A DNA stretch of 64,000 nucleotides from QVMM01 sp047030855. GTDB lineage: Bacteria; Bacteroidota; Bacteroidia; Bacteroidales; Dysgonomonadaceae. The number at the start of each line of letters is the position of its first letter. Positions within the stretch are counted from its first letter, which is position 1. Shown here piece after piece: positions 1-9,553 of this stretch. The stretch covers positions 868,001 to 932,000 of the forward strand of contig JBKYIJ010000008.1 of the NCBI GenBank assembly GCA_047030855.1, given 5' to 3'. The notes beneath the pieces were generated by a model. That model was not told the origin of the DNA. It saw only the letters and a program-made list of their open reading frames with translations, and searched no databases. Both the position numbers and the translations under genes were made by a program.

Positions 1-1567
1 TAAGATTCATCGACCATCAGTTAGGTATCATAACAGATTCTTTAAACATATCTGAAAGTACATTCAAAGATTTTCAGGACAGAACGGGCATATACAGCAT
101 AGAATCCGAAACAAGCAGGGAAAAGCTTAATGAAACCCTGAGTGCATTAGGTGAACTTAAGGCTAAGGAAAATGCTGTATTAATTTTAACCGATACCATA
201 AACAATACCATTCTAAACAACGAAGAACTGGTTGATCCGGGAACCCTCGGAATAGCATTACAACAAGGGAACACCGTAAACTTGTCGGAATACGTAAAAG
301 AATATAATAAGATAGTACGTATACTACAAGATATGGGACGCGCCAATCCTCTGTACGAGCAGAATGAAAAGAACCTGATAAAACTTAAAATAAACATATT
401 GGAAGGGCTTCGAACAGTTCAGGGACAAATACAGGCACAAAAGGAAGCTTGGAACAGGAGTCTTACGACATAGAACATAAAATGACGGAACTACCTTCAC
501 AGGAAAGGCAATTTTTGAGATATCAAAGGCTGTATAAACTAAATGAATCATATACAACATACCTGATGCAAAAAAAGGTACGAAGCAAATATACAAAAAG
601 CATCAAATGTCCCTGACAATTATATCCTTGAGCCACCTAAACAAATGGGAGGTGCAAGAAATGTAGGCGAAAAGTCGGAAAGATATATGATGTGTTTCGT
701 TATCGGATTAGCGTTGCCTCTGGCTTTTATAATATGTAAAGAAGAGTTTTTCAATTTTACGGTTTCCACAAAAGAAGAATGTGAAAGAATATCGGGAATG
801 CCCGTTATCGGAACCATTGAAAACATATCTAAGAAACTGAAAAAAGGAAATCTTTTGCTTGTAAAGAATTTCCCGAAATCAAGTTTTGCCGAATCGTTCC
901 GTAATATGCGGATACGTATCGAATATATGGCACAACGCGAATTTCCGATAAGCCTGTTGGTTACATCAGCAGAGCCTGCTGACGGTAAAACGTTTATAGC
1001 CTCAAACATGGCTTCCGTTTACCAGATGACAGGAAAAAAAAGTGATCCTTCTTGATTTCGACTTAAGAAGACCTTCAGTTGCGAAAAATCTGGGAATAAA
1101 TACGAAAAAAAGGTATTTCCAACTTCCTTATAGGACAAGTGACTTTAGATGAAATAACCATAAGCCACCCAGAATTCGGGTTTGATGTTATTACGGCAGG
1201 AACACTTCCTCCTAACCCCAGTGAATTGATCAAAACGAAGAAAACAAAAGACCTTATCGCCTATCTAAAAACTGTTTATGACTATGTAGTAATCGACTGT
1301 AGCCCGATCGGACTTGTTTCTGACGCTTACATATTGTCTAAAATGGTTGATGCGACACTCTTTGTCATACGAAGGAACAAGACTAATAAATCTTTCTTCA
1401 AAAGCGTAATAACCCAAGTAAAGAATGACGGACTGGAACACTTCGCACTGATATTTAACGATGTCAAAGGACGAGAAGGGTATTACGGTACGTCCCGATA
1501 TTACGGCGACAAGTCTTATTACCTGAAGCGCAACTCTTACTATCATGACGATTATTTCGAAAAATAA
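1..1567 (+). CDS. Wzc-type polysaccharide co-polymerase / bacterial tyrosine kinase, 5' end missing, four frameshifts
   Basis: C-terminal part of an inner-membrane chain-length regulator and BY-kinase for exopolysaccharide or capsule export. Reading through the shifts gives a helical, coiled-coil-like periplasmic region (to about nt 640), the second membrane segment (about 687-745), a Walker A-like SAEPADGKT (about 966-992), Walker A' LLDFDLRRP after nt 1040, and a Walker B-like YVVIDCSP near nt 1285. The last 31 residues hold nine tyrosines in YY pairs, the usual autophosphorylation cluster. The frame changes near nt 455 and within A runs at 570-576, 1034-1041 and 1105-1111. Each repaired segment continues the family sequence, so I infer sequencing indels. 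The N-terminus lies before the window, presumably in a polysaccharide locus. A real decayed gene is possible but less likely. Confidence 0.88.
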
Positions 1568-1575
1568 AAAAATAT

Positions 1576-1606
1576 AAAAAGAAGGCTGCTAAAGCCTTCT
1601 TTTTTT
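1576..1606 (+). terminator. Rho-independent terminator after the tyrosine kinase
   Basis: Inverted repeat GAAGGC (1581-1586) / GCCTTC (1594-1599) with a 7-base loop, extended by an A run before and a T run after, starting 9 bases after the kinase stop. Confidence 0.85.
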
Positions 1607-1633
1607 GTACTATTCCTTTAATTTATATATTTG
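1604..1633 (+). promoter_or_regulatory. Bacteroidota-type promoter for the TPR gene
   Basis: TTTG at 1604-1607 and TATATTTG at 1626-1633, spaced 18 bases, match the Bacteroidota -33/-7 pattern (TTTG, TAnnTTTG). The start codon is at 1653, giving a leader of about 15 bases. Confidence 0.7.
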
Positions 1634-1652
1634 CCTAATATTCAATTAATAC

Positions 1653-3731
1653 ATGGTAAAAAAGATTATATTACTGGTTTGTCTTACTATAACCTCCTGT
1701 ATTTCGATTTCCGCGCAGATTAATACGGACAGAGTCATGATCATAGGCAGAAACGCCCTTTATTACGAAGACTATGTCCTTTCCATTCAATATTTTAATC
1801 AGGTAATAAAAGCTAAACCGTATCTGGCAGAACCTTATTTTTACAGAGCCATCGCTAAATTTTATCTGGATGACTCTAAAGGGGCGGAAGACGATTGCAG
1901 CTTAGCAATCGAAAGAAATCCGTTTTTCGTCAATGCGTATCAGTTGCGTGGCGACGCAAGACTGAATCTGAATGATTTTGACGGTGCTATAAGCGATTAT
2001 AAAAAAACGCTCGAATATTCGCCTGACAATAAATATGCCCTGATAAATATCGGCGTTTCCAATATCCAGAAAAAGAATTATACGGAAGCAGAAAAAGAAC
2101 TCGATGAGCTAATGAAATTCTACCCCAAATATACGCAAGGATATCTGGTCCGCGGATCCATGTATCAGGAAACGGGTGATACTGTCAAAGCTTTGGAGAA
2201 TTTTGATCAGGCTATAAACACCGACAAGTATTATGCTCAGGCATATTCGATGAGAGGATTGTTTTTTTACCAGCAAAAACAATACAGCAAATCTTTGCAG
2301 GATCTGGATGAAGCGATAAAACTCGATCCGACCATTACCGGCAATTACATAAACAGAGGGCTTGTCAGATACTCCCTGAACGATTTGCGGGGAGCTATGG
2401 AAGACTACGACAGAGTAATAGAGAAAGAACCTTACAATATCATTGCACGTTTCAACAGAGGGCTTTTAAGATCGCAGGTAGGTGATGATAACCGGGCGAT
2501 AGAGGACTTTAATATTGTTATACAATACGAACCCGAAAACTATTTCGCATATCTGAACCGATCTTTGTTAAAAGGGAATATCTCCGATTACAAAGGCGCT
2601 CTGTCCGACTTAAATACAGTATTGAAAGAATATCCCGATTTTTATCAGGGCTACTATATGCGTTCCGAAATAAAACGGAAAACTAATGACATGAGAGGGG
2701 CAGAAAAAGACTATTTATACGCCCGCAACCAAGAAGAGAAGGCTAAACAACTTGCCCTTAAAAATGACAATGAAGAAGAAAAAGATACAAAAACGCGTGA
2801 ACAATCGGACAATACTATCAATAAATTTAATCTTTTAGTTGTCGCCGATGCCGAAGAGCAACAGAAAAGCAAATATAAAAACGAAGCCCGAGGACGCGTG
2901 CAGGACAGACAGGTTAAGATCGAGCCTGAATCCCGATTTGTTGCAACATACTACGAAAAATCGGATGAACTGAAAAACTTCGTACGGTATAACCCCGAGA
3001 TTGAAGCGTTGAACAAAAAGAATGTTCTCAACCAAAAACTGATTATAACAAACAAAGAAGTTCCATTGACTCAAAGTCAGATTAACACACACTTTGCGTC
3101 CATAGATGAATATTCGAAACTGATAGCCGAAAACCAGAATAATGCCGATCTGTATTTTGCACGAGGACTCGATTATATGCTGGTACAAAATATTCCGAGC
3201 GCCATTGAAGATTTCAGCGAAGCTACTAAAACAGACAGTAAATTCACATTGGCTTACTTCAATTTAGCCGTGATGTATACCAAACAACTGGAAATGAAAA
3301 ATTATACTCCTGAATATACTGACATAAGCAGCGGCAGCAACATATTGACCGAAACAGCCAAAAAAGACGATTCGTTGTTAGGCATACCCGCAGGATCTTC
3401 CTCCACAAACGACTTGGATGCCAACAAAAGACTGACAGAGTATTATCTGATTCTGGAGAACTACAGCAAAGTCATCGAGCTGGATCCCGATTTCGTTTAT
3501 GCATATTACAACAGAGGCGAAATAAGGGCTATGCAAAGAGATTATCGTGCTGCCGTGCTGGACTATAACGAAGCCATAAGAAGAGAGCCCGAATTTGCGG
3601 AAGCATACTTCAACAGGGGATTGAACAGATTGCAGCTGGGGGAGAAGGAAAAAGGGCTTGATGACCTTAGAAAAGCAGGAGAGTTGGGCATAATAAATGC
3701 TTACAACATTATAAAGAGAATGACAGAGTAA
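1653..3731 (+). CDS. Exported protein with many tetratricopeptide repeats
   Basis: 692 residues. An N-terminal signal peptide (cleavage likely after about residue 21, ISAQ) places it in the periplasm or membrane-attached. Residues about 25-360 are a near-continuous array of TPR units with the typical YYNRG/YAYF and AIxDYxxAI patterns. A charged linker (about 365-400, rich in E, K, D, N) and a non-TPR segment to about 490 follow. Further TPRs occupy about 490-535 and 610-690. TPR arrays bind proteins; no enzymatic motif is visible, and the partner is unknown. It has its own promoter and terminator boundary upstream. It sits 10 bases before the next gene, so the two are probably co-transcribed. 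The start fits both the promoter spacing and the signal peptide. Confidence 0.85.
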   Translation: MVKKIILLVCLTITSCISISAQINTDRVMIIGRNALYYEDYVLSIQYFNQVIKAKPYLAEPYFYRAIAKFYLDDSKGAEDDCSLAIERNPFFVNAYQLRGDARLNLNDFDGAISDYKKTLEYSPDNKYALINIGVSNIQKKNYTEAEKELDELMKFYPKYTQGYLVRGSMYQETGDTVKALENFDQAINTDKYYAQAYSMRGLFFYQQKQYSKSLQDLDEAIKLDPTITGNYINRGLVRYSLNDLRGAMEDYDRVIEKEPYNIIARFNRGLLRSQVGDDNRAIEDFNIVIQYEPENYFAYLNRSLLKGNISDYKGALSDLNTVLKEYPDFYQGYYMRSEIKRKTNDMRGAEKDYLYARNQEEKAKQLALKNDNEEEKDTKTREQSDNTINKFNLLVVADAEEQQKSKYKNEARGRVQDRQVKIEPESRFVATYYEKSDELKNFVRYNPEIEALNKKNVLNQKLIITNKEVPLTQSQINTHFASIDEYSKLIAENQNNADLYFARGLDYMLVQNIPSAIEDFSEATKTDSKFTLAYFNLAVMYTKQLEMKNYTPEYTDISSGSNILTETAKKDDSLLGIPAGSSSTNDLDANKRLTEYYLILENYSKVIELDPDFVYAYYNRGEIRAMQRDYRAAVLDYNEAIRREPEFAEAYFNRGLNRLQLGEKEKGLDDLRKAGELGIINAYNIIKRMTE

Positions 3732-3741
3732 GGGAAGGAAT

Positions 3742-4629
3742 ATGCTAACCAGAATAAAGCCATATATGATGCCAATATCTATGACTATTGGCATTATTTT
3801 TTATAATACTCTGTCAGCGCTATCCTTTTTAACACCGGCACTGATATTTGCGATGCTTTTTATCAATTATTGCAACATATCGCTCAACGAAATAAAAATC
3901 ACCAGATTACACTTTATTCTTGTTTCCATTCAGGTATTTGGAAGTATCATAGCATATCTGGCATTAGTGCCATTCAGTTCACTGATAGCCGAAGGGACAC
4001 TCATTTGCATACTGGCGCCTACGGCAACTTCGGCAATCGTAATTACGGGAATGCTGGGCGGAAATACGAAAAGCCTTGTTTCGTTCAGTTTATTGAGCAA
4101 TCTGAGCGTGGTAATAGTCGCGCCTGTCGTGTTCGCAGCAATAGGAGATTCACCCGATTCCTCAATTCTGCAATCGGCGTTTTCTATTTTCCTGAGGATA
4201 TTTATAATGCTTCTATTGCCTTTTATTTTAAGTTTATTGATAAAGAAATTAATTCCGACAGTACATGGCTTTATCCGAAAAAAACAATCCTTTTCATTCT
4301 ATTTATGGAACGTTGCCCTTATAATCGTAACGGCTAAAACCGTTCTGTTCATACTCAATCAGGACGCAAAAAACTATCATATCGAACTGCTGATCGTATT
4401 ATCCTCTTTATTCGTATGTGTTCTTCAATTCGTTTTGGGAAAAGCGTTTGGAAAAAGATATCAGGATACGATTGCAGGAGGACAAGGGCTGGGGCAAAAA
4501 AACACCGTTCTGGCTATCTGGATGTCCCAGACATATCTTAACCCGATATCTTCCATTGGAGCAGGAGCTTATGTCTTGTGGCAAAACATAATTAATTCAT
4601 ATCAGGTTTGGAAGAGAAAGAAGAACTAA
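3742..4629 (+). CDS. BASS-family (bile acid:sodium symporter-like) membrane transporter
   Basis: 295 residues with about nine hydrophobic segments spread over the whole length, so an integral inner-membrane protein. The C-terminal segment around GQGLGQKNTVLAIWM and the following TYLNP resemble the second half of the SBF/BASS fold, and a similar glycine- and polar-broken helix lies near APTATSAIV (about residues 92-100). These paired broken helices form the substrate and sodium site in the family. The substrate cannot be told from sequence; bile acid transport is not implied. It lies 10 bases after the TPR gene and probably shares its transcript. Confidence 0.7.
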   Translation: MLTRIKPYMMPISMTIGIIFYNTLSALSFLTPALIFAMLFINYCNISLNEIKITRLHFILVSIQVFGSIIAYLALVPFSSLIAEGTLICILAPTATSAIVITGMLGGNTKSLVSFSLLSNLSVVIVAPVVFAAIGDSPDSSILQSAFSIFLRIFIMLLLPFILSLLIKKLIPTVHGFIRKKQSFSFYLWNVALIIVTAKTVLFILNQDAKNYHIELLIVLSSLFVCVLQFVLGKAFGKRYQDTIAGGQGLGQKNTVLAIWMSQTYLNPISSIGAGAYVLWQNIINSYQVWKRKKN

Positions 4630-4666
4630 AGCATTGTATAATAAAAGAATATTTAACAGAGTTCGC

Positions 4667-4698
4667 TTTCGTAAAGATAATATAAATGCCTACTTTTG
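4667..4698 (+). promoter_or_regulatory. Bacteroidota-type promoter for the secreted protein
   Basis: TACTTTTG at 4691-4698 matches TAnnTTTG. TTTCG at 4667-4671 lies at -33 spacing as a weak TTTG. The gene start is about 95 bases downstream, leaving a long AT-rich leader. Confidence 0.55.
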
Positions 4699-4793
4699 CA
4701 GTTACGAAGATTTATCCGTAAAATACGGAACACAAACAGGCGACAATTTTACTACATATGTTATTAATAAACAATAAAAACAGAATTTGGAAT

Positions 4794-5606
4794 ATGAGTA
4801 ATTTATACAGAATATTTTGCGTTCTCTTTTTCATTTGTTTTTGTTTTACAATACAAGCCCAAAACAAAGGGATATCATTAGAAGAACGTCGTTCTCTGGA
4901 AGAAAAATTCAAGGATCTTAAAACTTACGCAATTGATGATGACGGAACCGTTATTTTCTATTATCAAGGCGTAGAGAATAACGACAATTTCGTGACTGCT
5001 ACCGAAGAAAGCACCGTGAAGCCGACAGTCAAAGTCAGAGTAAGCGTTAACGATTCGGGAGAATACGTCGTTACAAAAGAAGAACAAAACGAACTGCAAA
5101 ATATACCTATACAAGAAAAACCGCAAAAGGAGACACACTCATATCCTTTTATGGAATCGAATAACTCTGACAAAAAAAGCAGTATCCACGAATCAAATAA
5201 GAACGTGACAGCCAAAGCAGACGTCTTCGGGAGAAGGGAGCCTACTTACAAAACTCTTGAAGAAGCAGCCCTTGCCGTAGATAATCTTTTGGATGAACTT
5301 CGGAAACAACAAAACAACACTTCGTCAAAGAAAGGTTTGTCCCAAAAGCTTTCAAGGGGCGTTGACGGAAGTTTGAGAAAAAACAGCTATGATCTGAAAG
5401 ATGAGGACATATACAGCGTTACCGATGATAATAAATTATCGGATAGCAATAGCAAATATGACACCGAACCAATCTACTACATAAACGGAGTGAAATCGAC
5501 GACGGAGGAATTCAAGAAACTGAAACCCGATGAAATACTCCGAAAAGAAAGAAAACGCGGCAACAACTCAAGCGGAGAATGGTGGGTGGAAACTATCAAA
5601 AAATAA
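4794..5606 (+). CDS. Unrecognised secreted protein with a TonB-plug-like C-terminal motif
   Basis: About 270 residues. I chose the ATG at 4794 over the one at 4758 because it places a clean signal peptide (hydrophobic about residues 4-18, ending in IQAQ) at the N-terminus. The middle is polar and low in structure, rich in E, K, S and N. The last about 45 residues contain YYINGVKSTTEEFKKLKPDE followed by a GEWWVETIKK end. This resembles the short segment of TonB-dependent receptor plugs and of some Bacteroidota regulators (DGVxV..ELNxIxPxDI...GxxxITTKK). That similarity is my reading, not a database result. No catalytic motif is visible. It is monocistronic between its own promoter and a bidirectional terminator. 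Confidence 0.6.
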   Translation: MSNLYRIFCVLFFICFCFTIQAQNKGISLEERRSLEEKFKDLKTYAIDDDGTVIFYYQGVENNDNFVTATEESTVKPTVKVRVSVNDSGEYVVTKEEQNELQNIPIQEKPQKETHSYPFMESNNSDKKSSIHESNKNVTAKADVFGRREPTYKTLEEAALAVDNLLDELRKQQNNTSSKKGLSQKLSRGVDGSLRKNSYDLKDEDIYSVTDDNKLSDSNSKYDTEPIYYINGVKSTTEEFKKLKPDEILRKERKRGNNSSGEWWVETIKK

Positions 5607-5638
5607 AAAAAGGACTAATCAATAAATTAGTCCTTTTT
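5605..5638. terminator. Bidirectional terminator between convergent genes
   Basis: GGACTAAT with preceding A run (5605-5619) pairs with ATTAGTCC plus T run (5626-5638). It serves the secreted-protein gene on + and the end of the dcw operon (yqeY) on -. Confidence 0.85.
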
Positions 5639-5660
5639 GCTTATAGTAATCGTTTACACG

Positions 5661-6113
5661 TTATTGTAACAATTTTCTGACTGTGTCGGATATTGCTTTA
5701 CCGGCTGCTACTCCTGCCAGTTTCTTAGTCGCAACGCCCATTACTTTACCCATATCGGCAGGAGAAGAAGCCCCTACTTCAGCTATAATTTTTTTAAGTT
5801 CAGTATCCAGTTCTTCCTGCGATAATTGCTTCGGAAGGTATTCTTCCAATACAACCACTTCCGCCAATTCTCCTTCGGCAAGATCGGGACGTCCCTGCTC
5901 CGAGTAGATGTTGGCGCTTTCACGACGTTGCTTAACCATTTTCTGTAAAATGGTAATAGCCGTTTCGTCAGTCAGTTCCCCATCCGAATTTTTAGCGGTT
6001 TTTGCTTCTATAAATTCTTTTTTCACTCCGCGCAACGCTTCCAGTCTTACTTTATCTTTAGCTAACATGGCTGCCTTAATATCGTTGCTTACTCTATCAA
6101 ATAGATCGCTCAT
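5661..6113 (-). CDS. yqeY: GatB/YqeY-domain protein
   Basis: 150 residues, the normal length for stand-alone YqeY. The fold is the helical domain homologous to the tail of the GatB subunit of tRNA-dependent amidotransferase. Recognisable parts are the N-terminal LRGVKKEFIEAK region, the central RRESANIYSEQGRPDLAEGE segment, and the C-terminal GKVMG...GKAISDTVRKLL. Its cellular role is not firmly established; tRNA interaction is often assumed. It is the last gene of the dcw operon, 19 bases after ftsZ, and ends at a strong terminator. Confidence 0.92.
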   Translation of the reverse strand: MSDLFDRVSNDIKAAMLAKDKVRLEALRGVKKEFIEAKTAKNSDGELTDETAITILQKMVKQRRESANIYSEQGRPDLAEGELAEVVVLEEYLPKQLSQEELDTELKKIIAEVGASSPADMGKVMGVATKKLAGVAAGKAISDTVRKLLQ

Positions 6114-6132
6114 AATCTTTTATAATGTTTTA

Positions 6133-7431
6133 TTAATTATCAAATAAATCGGATGATTTCTTAAACGAATCCTGTCTGAATTCTCTCGGATTAAAATCCT
6201 CTCCCCGTTTCATCGGAGGCGTATTCTCAACAGCTTCGACAATTCTGTCATCATCCAGTTCCTCCTGTGTCAGTATTATAGGTTTTGGTGTAAAATAAAG
6301 GCTTACATCCATAGCTTTTACTCCGTCCTTCCCGTAATGCTCTTCTATCAGGGCGTTCAGGCGTCTTTTTTCTTCCTCTTCTTTCGCAAGACGTTCTTCT
6401 TCAAGGCGTTCTTCTTCCTCAGTCAATTCACGTACATGTTCGTCAATTCCGGGAATGCTCGACATTCCGAAACCTGTCGCCAATAAAGTGATTTTCACTT
6501 TTTCGCCCAAGCCTTCTTCGGCGGCAGTCCCCCATATTACTTCAACTTCGGCTCCAAATCGCTTCATAAACTCGGATACAGCATCCATTTCCTCGACAAT
6601 AAGAGGAGAATCTTCCGAATAATAAATGTTGAACAGTACCTTTTTGGCAGCAAATATATCGTTATTATTAAGAAGCGGAGAATGCAACGCACTTTTGAAA
6701 GCCTCTTCTACGCGATATTCACCCTCGCCGTATCCGCTACTCATAATGGCAACTCCGCCCTCTTTGAGTATCGTTTTGACATCGGCAAAGTCGAGGTTTA
6801 TATGTCCGTGTATCGTTATTATTTCGGCGATTCCCTTAGCGGCAACGGTTAACGTATCATCAGCCTTAGCGAAAGCATTGGGAATAGTCAGATCGGAATA
6901 GATATCAATCAGGCGTTCGTTATTGATAACAAGCAAGGCATCTACATTTTTCGCTATTTGTTCAACGCCTCTGAGCGCCTGTATAATTTTTTTTCTTCCT
7001 TCAAATACAAACGGAATAGTCACAATACCAACCGTAAGTATATCCATTTCCTTCGCGATACGTGCAACAACAGGTGCTGCGCCTGTTCCTGTACCGCCGC
7101 CCATACCTGCCGTTATGAATACCATCTTGGTACCGTCACTGAGCATTTCCTGAATGTCGGACGCACTTTCTTCGGCTGCCGCACAAGCAACCTCGGGTCG
7201 GTTTCCTGCTCCGAGCCCTTCGGTGGTACGCTTGCCCAATTGCACTTTCTTTTCGACAGGGGATTCGCTTAACGCCTGATTATCCGTATTGCACAAGGCA
7301 AAGGACACATCGTGTATTCCCTGACTGAACATGTGATTAACGGCATTACCGCCACCACCGCCAACTCCGATAACTTTTATTATTTTCTGAGTCTTTTTAG
7401 GAAACTGAAAATCCAATATTGATTCGTTCAT
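6133..7431 (-). CDS. ftsZ: Cell division protein FtsZ
   Basis: 432 residues from the ATG at 7431; a TTG three codons upstream is less likely. Tubulin-like GTPase that polymerises into the cytokinetic ring at midcell. The nucleotide loop GVGGGGGNA is at residues 22-30 and the tubulin signature GGGTGTG at 111-117. The T7 loop region with NLDFAD, which completes the GTPase site of the neighbouring subunit, follows in the second half of the GTPase domain. After about residue 325 comes a charged Glu/Arg-rich linker (EEEERLEEERLAKEEEEKRR) and a variable tail containing NTPPMKRG. The tail lacks the usual PAY/PAF core seen in many bacterial C-terminal peptides. It lies directly after ftsA, as in most dcw clusters. 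Confidence 0.98.
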   Translation of the reverse strand: MNESILDFQFPKKTQKIIKVIGVGGGGGNAVNHMFSQGIHDVSFALCNTDNQALSESPVEKKVQLGKRTTEGLGAGNRPEVACAAAEESASDIQEMLSDGTKMVFITAGMGGGTGTGAAPVVARIAKEMDILTVGIVTIPFVFEGRKKIIQALRGVEQIAKNVDALLVINNERLIDIYSDLTIPNAFAKADDTLTVAAKGIAEIITIHGHINLDFADVKTILKEGGVAIMSSGYGEGEYRVEEAFKSALHSPLLNNNDIFAAKKVLFNIYYSEDSPLIVEEMDAVSEFMKRFGAEVEVIWGTAAEEGLGEKVKITLLATGFGMSSIPGIDEHVRELTEEEERLEEERLAKEEEEKRRLNALIEEHYGKDGVKAMDVSLYFTPKPIILTQEELDDDRIVEAVENTPPMKRGEDFNPREFRQDSFKKSSDLFDN

Positions 7432-7465
7432 AAAACTCAATTATTTCTCGATTTATGCTTTTCTT

Positions 7466-8791
7466 TTATTCTTCTTCATCAAACAAAGTACCGCCAAAAC
7501 CTTCAAAGAATTTGCGGATAGTTCCTCTTTTAGGCTTCTTCTTATCTTCCTTTACTGCACTGATCGGCTCTTCTTCTTTAACGACAGGTTGTTCCGCTTC
7601 TTTACTACTAACGGGCTCTCTGTGGATTTCCTGCTTCACAGGTTCAACTTTCTCGCAATCGTCTTTTGCAAAAAGCATCAGCCCTAAGCTTTGGGCATAA
7701 GAAGGATCTTGCAACAGATCGGTAGCATTATTAATATATAGTCTTTGTATTGATCCGATCTTGACGGGCAGTTTGGATTTTTCCGCCAGATATTCGGGCA
7801 AGCCTTTCATCTGTGACGCACCTCCTGTCAGGATAATTCCCGCACCAAGCTCATCTTTATAGCCCGATTCGTCAATCTGGTTAATAACGTTCAGTAAAAT
7901 CTCATCCTGCCTTAAACCTATTATCTTGTTTAATTCTTTCAGATCAATATCGTCGGCAGTTTTATTTCCGCCTTGTTTGTTTTTATCTTTTCCTACCTGC
8001 CCGTATCGTATCTTAAACGATTCGGCAGCATCGAAAGGTAAGCCCAAAGACTGTATATCGCGGGTAATAGTCCGTCCGCCGAATGGAATAACCGAGATCG
8101 TTCTTAATATGCCTTTCGTATATATTGAAACGGTGCTTGTGCCCCCTCCGAAATCAATAAGGGCACAACCTTTCTGTTTTTCTTCCTCGCTAAGGAGTAA
8201 AGCCGCCGTAGCTATTGGTCCTACGATATAGCCCGCTATATCCACCTGATTCTTATCGGTTATGCAACGTTTTAAGTTCGCTTTTATATTGGGACGCCCT
8301 GCTATCAGACGATAACGGACTTCCAGAGTAGAAGCCTTCTTACCGATGTAATCCTGCTCAAGTCTGGAGTCCAAAAAGATCTCGGGAGCAACAACGCTGT
8401 AATTCGTAAGCAAAGCAAATTTGTTCATACGCGCCTGTTGTTGCATTTCTTCCAGCATGGCAAACGTAATTTCCGTTTCTTTCGGAAATCTTTGCGTTTG
8501 TATGTGTTCAATGGCTTTGAGCGACATTCCCGATATCGAAACATACACTTTGCCTATTTTCTTCCCGACTTTGTTTTCGAGCAGATTCAACAACTTCTTT
8601 ATTTTTCCTGCCGCTTCGTCGATATTGTAAACGATTCCGTGTTTTACGCAATTATCGGAAGGTATCGACTCGGAGGCGATTATTGAAATAACATCCTGTT
8701 CGTTACGCCTGCCCAACAAGCCAATAATATCGGAAGTTCCAAAATCTACGCATGCTATAAATCCAGCTTGTTCCATATATAATAAATTCAT
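7466..8791 (-). CDS. ftsA: Cell division protein FtsA
   Basis: 441 residues from the ATG at 8791; a second ATG at 8776 gives 436 and is equally acceptable. Actin-like ATPase that tethers FtsZ to the inner membrane. The phosphate-1 loop DFGTSDIIGLLG is at about residues 17-28, the phosphate-2 motif LIDFGGGTSTVSIY near 215, and the adenosine motif GIILTGGASQMKGL near 335. The C-terminal part is a long charged linker rich in E, K and V, ending in an amphipathic helix (IRKFFEGFGGTLF), which fits membrane attachment. It follows ftsQ and precedes ftsZ in one transcript. Confidence 0.97.
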   Translation of the reverse strand: MNLLYMEQAGFIACVDFGTSDIIGLLGRRNEQDVISIIASESIPSDNCVKHGIVYNIDEAAGKIKKLLNLLENKVGKKIGKVYVSISGMSLKAIEHIQTQRFPKETEITFAMLEEMQQQARMNKFALLTNYSVVAPEIFLDSRLEQDYIGKKASTLEVRYRLIAGRPNIKANLKRCITDKNQVDIAGYIVGPIATAALLLSEEEKQKGCALIDFGGGTSTVSIYTKGILRTISVIPFGGRTITRDIQSLGLPFDAAESFKIRYGQVGKDKNKQGGNKTADDIDLKELNKIIGLRQDEILLNVINQIDESGYKDELGAGIILTGGASQMKGLPEYLAEKSKLPVKIGSIQRLYINNATDLLQDPSYAQSLGLMLFAKDDCEKVEPVKQEIHREPVSSKEAEQPVVKEEEPISAVKEDKKKPKRGTIRKFFEGFGGTLFDEEE

Positions 8792-8821
8792 CTGTTTTCA
8801 GAAACCTGTTTCTTGTTATTT

Positions 8822-9553
8822 TTAACGCTTTGTTGCCACAACTTGTTTATCGTATTTGAGATTTATCAGCGAATAACGATTCCACCCTATCTGTGGTAAA
8901 CCTTTTTCATAGAAAATCATCAGTTTATCGAGTTTCTCCTCAAAGTTGTCCAGCTTTCCCAATAATATCTCGTGGTTGCCGACGCGTGGTATCAGCTTAA
9001 TATCTTCGTTCGGCAATACAACAATCTGTTCTATCTGATCGCCCCAGAAAGTATTCTTTGACAAAAATAGTGCAAAATTGCGTAATTCCGTCTTTGCGAA
9101 ACTTTCTTTAATATTTCCTGTCGCTAAAGGCAGATCGGCAACGAACAGTTTTGACAAAGGAACTTTTTCTCCTTCTTTATCAATATAATAACTATCCCCG
9201 TTATTGTTTATAATCCGTAAGACAGGCTTCCTTTCGGATATTTCGACACGAATCCCCGAATTGTTGGTAACAAAAACATCCGCTTCTTTTACCATTTTGT
9301 TGGAAACGATAACCTTTTCGATTTCGTACGTGTTGACATCCTTAATCGGTTTTCCATACGGATTAAGCCCTTTAGCGTCAATCATTTTCTCTATTTCAGC
9401 CAAGTCGATCATGTTGTTACTCGCAGAATTGGCAACAACTATTTCAAAATGAGAACAAACCGTATCTTTCGGTTTCTCTTTGAAATAAAATGCGCTGAAT
9501 ATCAAATATGCCAACAGAGCGCACAATCCCGATATGACTAAAATCTTTTTCAC
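8822..9553 (-). CDS. ftsQ: Cell division protein FtsQ
   Basis: 243 residues. Bitopic inner-membrane divisome protein with a short cytoplasmic start, one membrane helix (about residues 4-22, LVISGLCALLAYLIFSAF) and a periplasmic POTRA/FtsQ region. Segments such as IEKVIVSNKMVKEADVFVTN and RIEISERKP-like VEISERKPVLRI match the POTRA domain pattern. The family is poorly conserved, so position supports the call: the ATG overlaps the murC stop as ATGA (9550-9553) and ftsA follows 31 bases on. Confidence 0.92.
   Translation of the reverse strand: MKKILVISGLCALLAYLIFSAFYFKEKPKDTVCSHFEIVVANSASNNMIDLAEIEKMIDAKGLNPYGKPIKDVNTYEIEKVIVSNKMVKEADVFVTNNSGIRVEISERKPVLRIINNNGDSYYIDKEGEKVPLSKLFVADLPLATGNIKESFAKTELRNFALFLSKNTFWGDQIEQIVVLPNEDIKLIPRVGNHEILLGKLDNFEEKLDKLMIFYEKGLPQIGWNRYSLINLKYDKQVVATKR

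Noticed and set aside
1..1567. Decayed (pseudogene) tyrosine kinase
   Set aside because: All four segments keep full family motifs including the tyrosine tail, and three of the breaks are in A runs like those in essential genes.
1653..3731. DNA repeats in the TPR gene as a tandem or CRISPR-like array
   Set aside because: The periodicity is at protein level (34-residue units); the DNA copies are not identical and there are no spacers.
3742..4629. Bile acid transporter function
   Set aside because: Only the fold is supported; most BASS proteins in free-living bacteria carry other organic anions.
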